Position numbers and translations under genes: made by a program | Source: Candidatus Fraserbacteria bacterium | Lineage (GTDB): Bacteria; Bipolaricaulota; Bipolaricaulia; RBG-16-55-9; JAJCYT01 | NCBI GenBank assembly: GCA_029262795.1 | Contig: JAJCYT010000030.1 | Coordinates: forward strand, 285,919 to 349,918 | DNA: 64,000 nucleotides | Direction: 5' to 3' | Shown: piece after piece, positions 61,277-64,000 of the stretch | Numbering within the stretch: the stretch's first letter is position 1 | How the letters are laid out: each line of letters starts with the position of its first letter | Notes under the pieces: model-generated | Told to the model about the DNA's origin: nothing | The model's database searches: none | Seen by the model: the letters and a program-made list of their open reading frames with translations, nothing else

Positions 61277-62290
61277 ATGAAAAAAATGAAACTTAAGTTG
61301 CCGGATTTGGAAACGCAGTTACTGGATTTAATTCAGCAGATTCCTGAAGGAAAAGTCACCACTTACCGGACGCTGGCAATTGCATTAGGAGATGCAATCG
61401 CAACGCGTTGGGTTGGAAGTTATCTACTAAACCATCCACATTCAAACAAATGTCCATGTCATCGCGTAATTCAAGCCACAGGGCAGGCTGGGCACTATAT
61501 TTCTGGCAACACGCTGGACAAACGTCAAAAGCTTGAGGATGAAGGCATCGAGTTTTACAGTGACCGCATCCATCTCGACTATTATTTATTTGAAGCTTTC
61601 ATCAGTGAACCCCCTTTGATCGAACTTCGAGGGTTGCAAGACAAACTCAAGCAACAAATCAAACTCAGCCCGATGAAAGAATTGCCTGATCAAATTGCCG
61701 GTGTCGACGTCTCTTACATCAATCCGCAGAAGGCCGTGGCCGCTTATGTGCTGGTTGATTTGAAGTCTGGGAAACGAATCTGGTCCACTTCAGTCCAACA
61801 TCCGTCACCTTTTCCTTATATATCGAGCTACCTTGCCTTTCGAGAGCTTCCTGTTCACATGAAATTGATTGAGAAGGTCAGGCAAGCAGGGAAGCTCGCC
61901 CCCGTCATCTTGGTCGATGGGACTGGCATTTTACACCCGCGTCATGCTGGCATCGCTTGCCATCTGGGTGTTGTGACCGATGTGCCTACAATTGGTATCA
62001 CTAAAAAATTACTGTGTGGGGAGGTGAATCTTGTCGGAATGCAGATGAGGCAATCAAGAACCGTGATTCATCAAGAAAAACCATGTGGCTTGGCCTTACA
62101 AACCAAAGCCAATGTAAAACCAATTTATCTTTCACCTGGACATGGCGTCGATCTGGAATTTGTCAAGGTGCTTGCTCCCAGGCTTGTCCAAGGCCACAAG
62201 CTACCCGAAGCCATTTACTGGGCCGATCGCCTCAGTCGAGAGATAGCACAAGATAAAAACAATCCGAGCAGGGAAAAATCTCTTTTCTAG
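61277..62290 (+). CDS. O6-alkylguanine-DNA alkyltransferase/endonuclease V fusion
   Basis: Two DNA repair enzymes in one 337-residue chain. Residues about 8-95 are an alkyltransferase C-terminal domain: IPEGKVTTYRTLA, Arg44 and WVGSYLLNHP (Asn52), then active-site Cys61 in CPCHRVIQATG. So this is PCHR (active), not the PWHR of ATL proteins. From residue 110 an endonuclease V follows: Asp144 in AGVDVSYI, PYISSYLAFRE with Glu190, Asp214 in LVDGTGILHPR, and Lys243 in IGITKKLL. One would remove methyl groups from guanine, the other nick DNA at deaminated bases. The alkyltransferase lacks the usual N-terminal domain. An identical domain order is known from the archaeon Ferroplasma acidarmanus. Confidence 0.93.
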   Translation: MKKMKLKLPDLETQLLDLIQQIPEGKVTTYRTLAIALGDAIATRWVGSYLLNHPHSNKCPCHRVIQATGQAGHYISGNTLDKRQKLEDEGIEFYSDRIHLDYYLFEAFISEPPLIELRGLQDKLKQQIKLSPMKELPDQIAGVDVSYINPQKAVAAYVLVDLKSGKRIWSTSVQHPSPFPYISSYLAFRELPVHMKLIEKVRQAGKLAPVILVDGTGILHPRHAGIACHLGVVTDVPTIGITKKLLCGEVNLVGMQMRQSRTVIHQEKPCGLALQTKANVKPIYLSPGHGVDLEFVKVLAPRLVQGHKLPEAIYWADRLSREIAQDKNNPSREKSLF

Positions 62291-62380
62291 AAACACAATT
62301 GCAAGCCAAGCTCAATCACCCATTAGATGAAGAACAGCTTGAAGATGTGGATGTTTTTTTGCTGATTTGTGCAAGATAGA
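62291..62380 (+). pseudogene. Orphan coding-like tail after endonuclease V
   Basis: In the frame two bases off the fusion gene, about 32 codons read ETQLQAKLNHPLDEEQ, then LEDVDVFLLICAR and TAG. The composition looks coding, with no ATG; only a TTG could start it. It may be the tail of a decayed gene. No family recognised. Confidence 0.3.
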
Positions 62381-62393
62381 CCAGAGAATAGAT

Positions 62394-62879
62394 TTATTCA
62401 GACCGAACCCATGTGCCGCTTTTGCCGCCGCTTTTTTTCAGCAAATAGATTTGCTCTATCACCATGCTCTTATCCACTGCTTTGGTCATGTCATAAATGG
62501 TGAGCAAACCTATAGAGGCAGCAGTCAGCGCCTCCATTTCCACCCCAGTTTTGCCTGTTGAGCGAACTTTGATCTGAATGTGAATCCCAGGGAGTTTTTC
62601 ATCAGATTTAAACTCGACATCAATGCCCACAATTGGAATCGGGTGGCACATGGGAATTAAATCGGAAGTTTTTTTAGCGCCCTGAATCGCAGCCACTTTC
62701 GCAACAGTCAATACATCGCCCTTTTTACTATAGCCCGATTGAATCATGTCCAGTGTTTCAGGGCTCATACGAATTCGGCCCTGAACAATGGCTTCGCGTT
62801 GGGTGTCCGGTTTGTCGCCAACATCGACCATTTTGGCGTTGCCTTGGTCATCAAGATGAGAAAGTTGTTTTGCATTCAT
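62394..62879 (-). CDS. moaC: Cyclic pyranopterin monophosphate synthase
   Basis: Molybdenum cofactor step: makes cyclic pyranopterin from the MoaA product. The start at 62879 has AAGG five bases upstream and gives 161 residues, the usual length. MVDVGDKPDTQREAIVQG, TVAKVAAIQGAKKTSDLIPMCHPIPI, VEMEALTAASIGLLTIYDMTKAVDKSM and LLKKSGGKSG are MoaC signatures, with the catalytic Lys near the end. Divergent from the PPOX gene. The rest of the pathway is outside. Confidence 0.96.
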   Translation of the reverse strand: MNAKQLSHLDDQGNAKMVDVGDKPDTQREAIVQGRIRMSPETLDMIQSGYSKKGDVLTVAKVAAIQGAKKTSDLIPMCHPIPIVGIDVEFKSDEKLPGIHIQIKVRSTGKTGVEMEALTAASIGLLTIYDMTKAVDKSMVIEQIYLLKKSGGKSGTWVRSE

Positions 62880-62979
62880 GCTTGCCTTGCATCTATATAA
62901 AGGTGTCTTACTATGCAAATCAGTCTGGAAAAACGCAACAAAATCCCACCATGGTTTTATGCCATCTAAGGAGAACGTT

Positions 62980-63549
62980 TTGGGAAAACCCCATGAAAAA
63001 CTTACAGAAGATTTACAGCAATGGATTCATAAACAACACATGTTTTTTGTAGCCACATCTCCCCTAGCTGCCGATGGCATGATTAATTGTTCTCCTAAAG
63101 GCTTGGACAGTTTTAGAATTTTGGACGGGCATACGGTTGCTTATATTGACCTAACAGGCAGTGGTGTGGAAACCATTTCACACCTCAAAGAAAATGGACG
63201 TGTTGTTATTATGTTTTGTGCTTTTGAAGGGGCAGCCAATATTCTTCGATTGTATGGCACAGGTGAAGTGGTTGAACCTCACCAAAGCGAGTTTGAGCCA
63301 CTCACAGCACTTTTTCCGATGTACGAAGGCGTTCGTGCCATCATTCGAATACATGTCAATAAAATCATTGATGCTTGCGGCTATAGTGTCCCTTTGTATA
63401 CCTACGAAAGACAAAGAGACACACTGATTAAATGGACAGAAAATAAAAGTGCTGACGAACTAAGAGCGTACCAACAACAAAAGAATCTACAAAGCTTAGA
63501 TGGTTTAACAGGCCTGCAAATGAATGAATCAGCCAGTTCTAAATTGTAA
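62980..63549 (+). CDS. Pyridoxamine 5'-phosphate oxidase-family protein
   Basis: Flavin- or heme-binding split-barrel protein of 189 residues. TTG 62980 is chosen because AAGGAG lies six bases upstream; ATG 62959 has none. MFFVATSPLAADGMINCSPKGLDSFRIL and VAYIDLTGSGVETISHLKENGRVVIMFCAFEG match the PPOX-like family that uses FMN. CGYSVPLY near the end is also typical. The function of this subgroup is not established. Confidence 0.85.
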   Translation: MGKPHEKLTEDLQQWIHKQHMFFVATSPLAADGMINCSPKGLDSFRILDGHTVAYIDLTGSGVETISHLKENGRVVIMFCAFEGAANILRLYGTGEVVEPHQSEFEPLTALFPMYEGVRAIIRIHVNKIIDACGYSVPLYTYERQRDTLIKWTENKSADELRAYQQQKNLQSLDGLTGLQMNESASSKL

Positions 63550-63586
63550 TTAAGGTTTTGTTTTGATTTTTGGCAATAAAATTGGA

Positions 63587-63612
63587 CAGCAAAGACGAGC
63601 TTGCTTTATAAT
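63587..63612 (+). promoter_or_regulatory. Promoter of the 63.8 kb secreted protein gene
   Basis: TATAAT at 63607-63612 with TTGGACA about 18 bases before it. Leader of about 160 bases, similar to the paralogous gene. Confidence 0.55.
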
Positions 63613-63653
63613 AAAAAAACGACACGAAGTAGAAAACCCATCAATTAAGAAAA

Positions 63654-63691
63654 TTAGTGGGGGTGATTGCATTTAGATAGGGGAATGTGAT
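63654..63691 (+). promoter_or_regulatory. Structured leader element, copy B
   Basis: TTAGTGGGGG, five bases, GCATTT, a loop ending in GGGG, and AATGT: an eight-pair stem with two G-U pairs. It is collinear with copy A at 47.45 kb and lies at a similar distance after the promoter. Confidence 0.5.
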
Positions 63692-63695
63692 TCAC

Positions 63696-63720
63696 AAAAC
63701 ACTTGGATTTTCAAGTGTTT
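63696..63720 (+). other. Leader hairpin before the 63.8 kb gene
   Basis: Perfect 9-bp arms AAACACTTG and CAAGTGTTT with a six-base loop. It could be an attenuator, but the following T-run is short. No counterpart is seen before the paralogue. Confidence 0.4.
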
Positions 63721-63781
63721 CATGTTAAGATAGCGAAGGTCATTTATTAAAAAAGAAAATTCGGCTTAAGGAGGTCACTGA

Positions 63782-64000
63782 ATGTCTAGAAGATTTCTCT
63801 CGGCACTTCTAGCTCTCGTATTGGTGGCAGGCTTTGCAGCTGTCACTAAAGCAGATGTCACAGGTAGTTTTGACATCGACATCGCTCTTATCCCTGAAGG
63901 TTCTCAAACTGAAGCAGTAAAGTTTGATATCGACTTTCAGGCCAATTTGCAGTTAAACATAACCCTTAGCGGCATCACCTTTGGTGCAGACTTGGGTTTC
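63782..64000 (+). CDS. Secreted protein, 3' partial, paralogue of the 47.6 kb gene
   Basis: First 73 residues only; the gene runs out of the window. AAGGAGGT lies six bases before ATG 63782. Signal peptide RRFLSALLALVLVAGFAAVTKA, then TGSFDIDIALIPEGSQTEAV and QLNITLSGITFGADLGF, which align without gaps to the middle of the protein at 47.6 kb. Function unknown; a surface-exposed beta-rich protein is likely. Confidence 0.82.
   Translation, partial: MSRRFLSALLALVLVAGFAAVTKADVTGSFDIDIALIPEGSQTEAVKFDIDFQANLQLNITLSGITFGADLGF

Noticed and set aside
1..64000. CRISPR arrays, insertion sequences, prophage genes, rRNA
   Set aside because: No regularly spaced direct repeats, transposase or integrase motifs, phage structural genes or rRNA stretches were seen on either strand.

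Overview
The window is a moderate-GC, gene-dense bacterial chromosome segment with short intergenic gaps and no insertion sequence, CRISPR array, rRNA or tRNA that I could recognise. The cell was probably a Gram-negative (double-membrane), respiring heterotroph. The pointers are many Sec, lipoprotein and twin-arginine export signals, a MacB/LolD-type ABC module, System II cytochrome c maturation (ResB plus a TlpA-like thioredoxin), an MscS channel, an RNase E/G homologue, propionyl-CoA carboxylase and thiolase, and peptide ABC uptake. Nothing here fixes the phylum. Several proteins are far from textbook relatives, and two loci near 58-62 kb have close parallels in archaea, so a poorly sampled lineage is plausible but unproven.

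Layout. 0-5.5 kb: 3' part of pccB, a DUF6314 protein, a membrane adenylate cyclase, a polyprenyl diphosphate synthase and argS. 5.7-11.2 kb (minus): an SDR, then a family-5 peptide-binding lipoprotein with OppC and OppB permeases but no ATPases. 11.4-16.9 kb: a MacB-type permease, LolD-type ATPase and secreted protein, divergent from a secreted protein plus LytS/LytTR two-component system. 17-20.6 kb: a cupredoxin, small membrane proteins, and a MerR-controlled cluster with a MerB-type organomercurial lyase, a Cys-rich mini-protein and a membrane protein. 20.6-26.3 kb: a beta-helix protein, lepA, a TetR remnant, and a TetR/SDR/tautomerase unit sharing one operator. 26.6-33.5 kb: an orphan peptide-binding protein, a MerR-like regulator, an aldo/keto reductase, an unknown protein, a GNAT and MscS. 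33.7-37.1 kb (minus): nitrilase, methyltransferase, MOSC protein, dipeptidase. 37.2-47.4 kb: GNAT, secreted zincin, TlpA/ResB, EamA transporter, a GEVED/dockerin-like surface protein, proA, DinB, K+ channel. 47.4-52 kb: a large secreted protein, crcB, thiolase, OsmC, an NTF2-like protein. 52-56.7 kb: two acidic secreted proteins and a Tat-exported DUF1800/DUF1501 pair. 56.7-64 kb: DoxX, a DapA-family lyase, an archaeal-type phosphoesterase, folB-folK-RNase E/G overlapping one another, an alkylguanine-DNA alkyltransferase/endonuclease V fusion, moaC, a PPOX protein, and the start of a paralogue of the 47.6 kb secreted protein.

Most notable points: the two-enzyme DNA repair fusion at 61.3 kb; an RNase E/G gene that appears to start at ATT inside folK and stops just before its zinc-link, next to a dispersed repeat; a hairpin leader shared by two paralogous secreted-protein genes 16 kb apart; a TetR operator that occurs three times, once in front of a gene remnant with matched changes in both arms; and an organomercurial lyase cluster without MerA.
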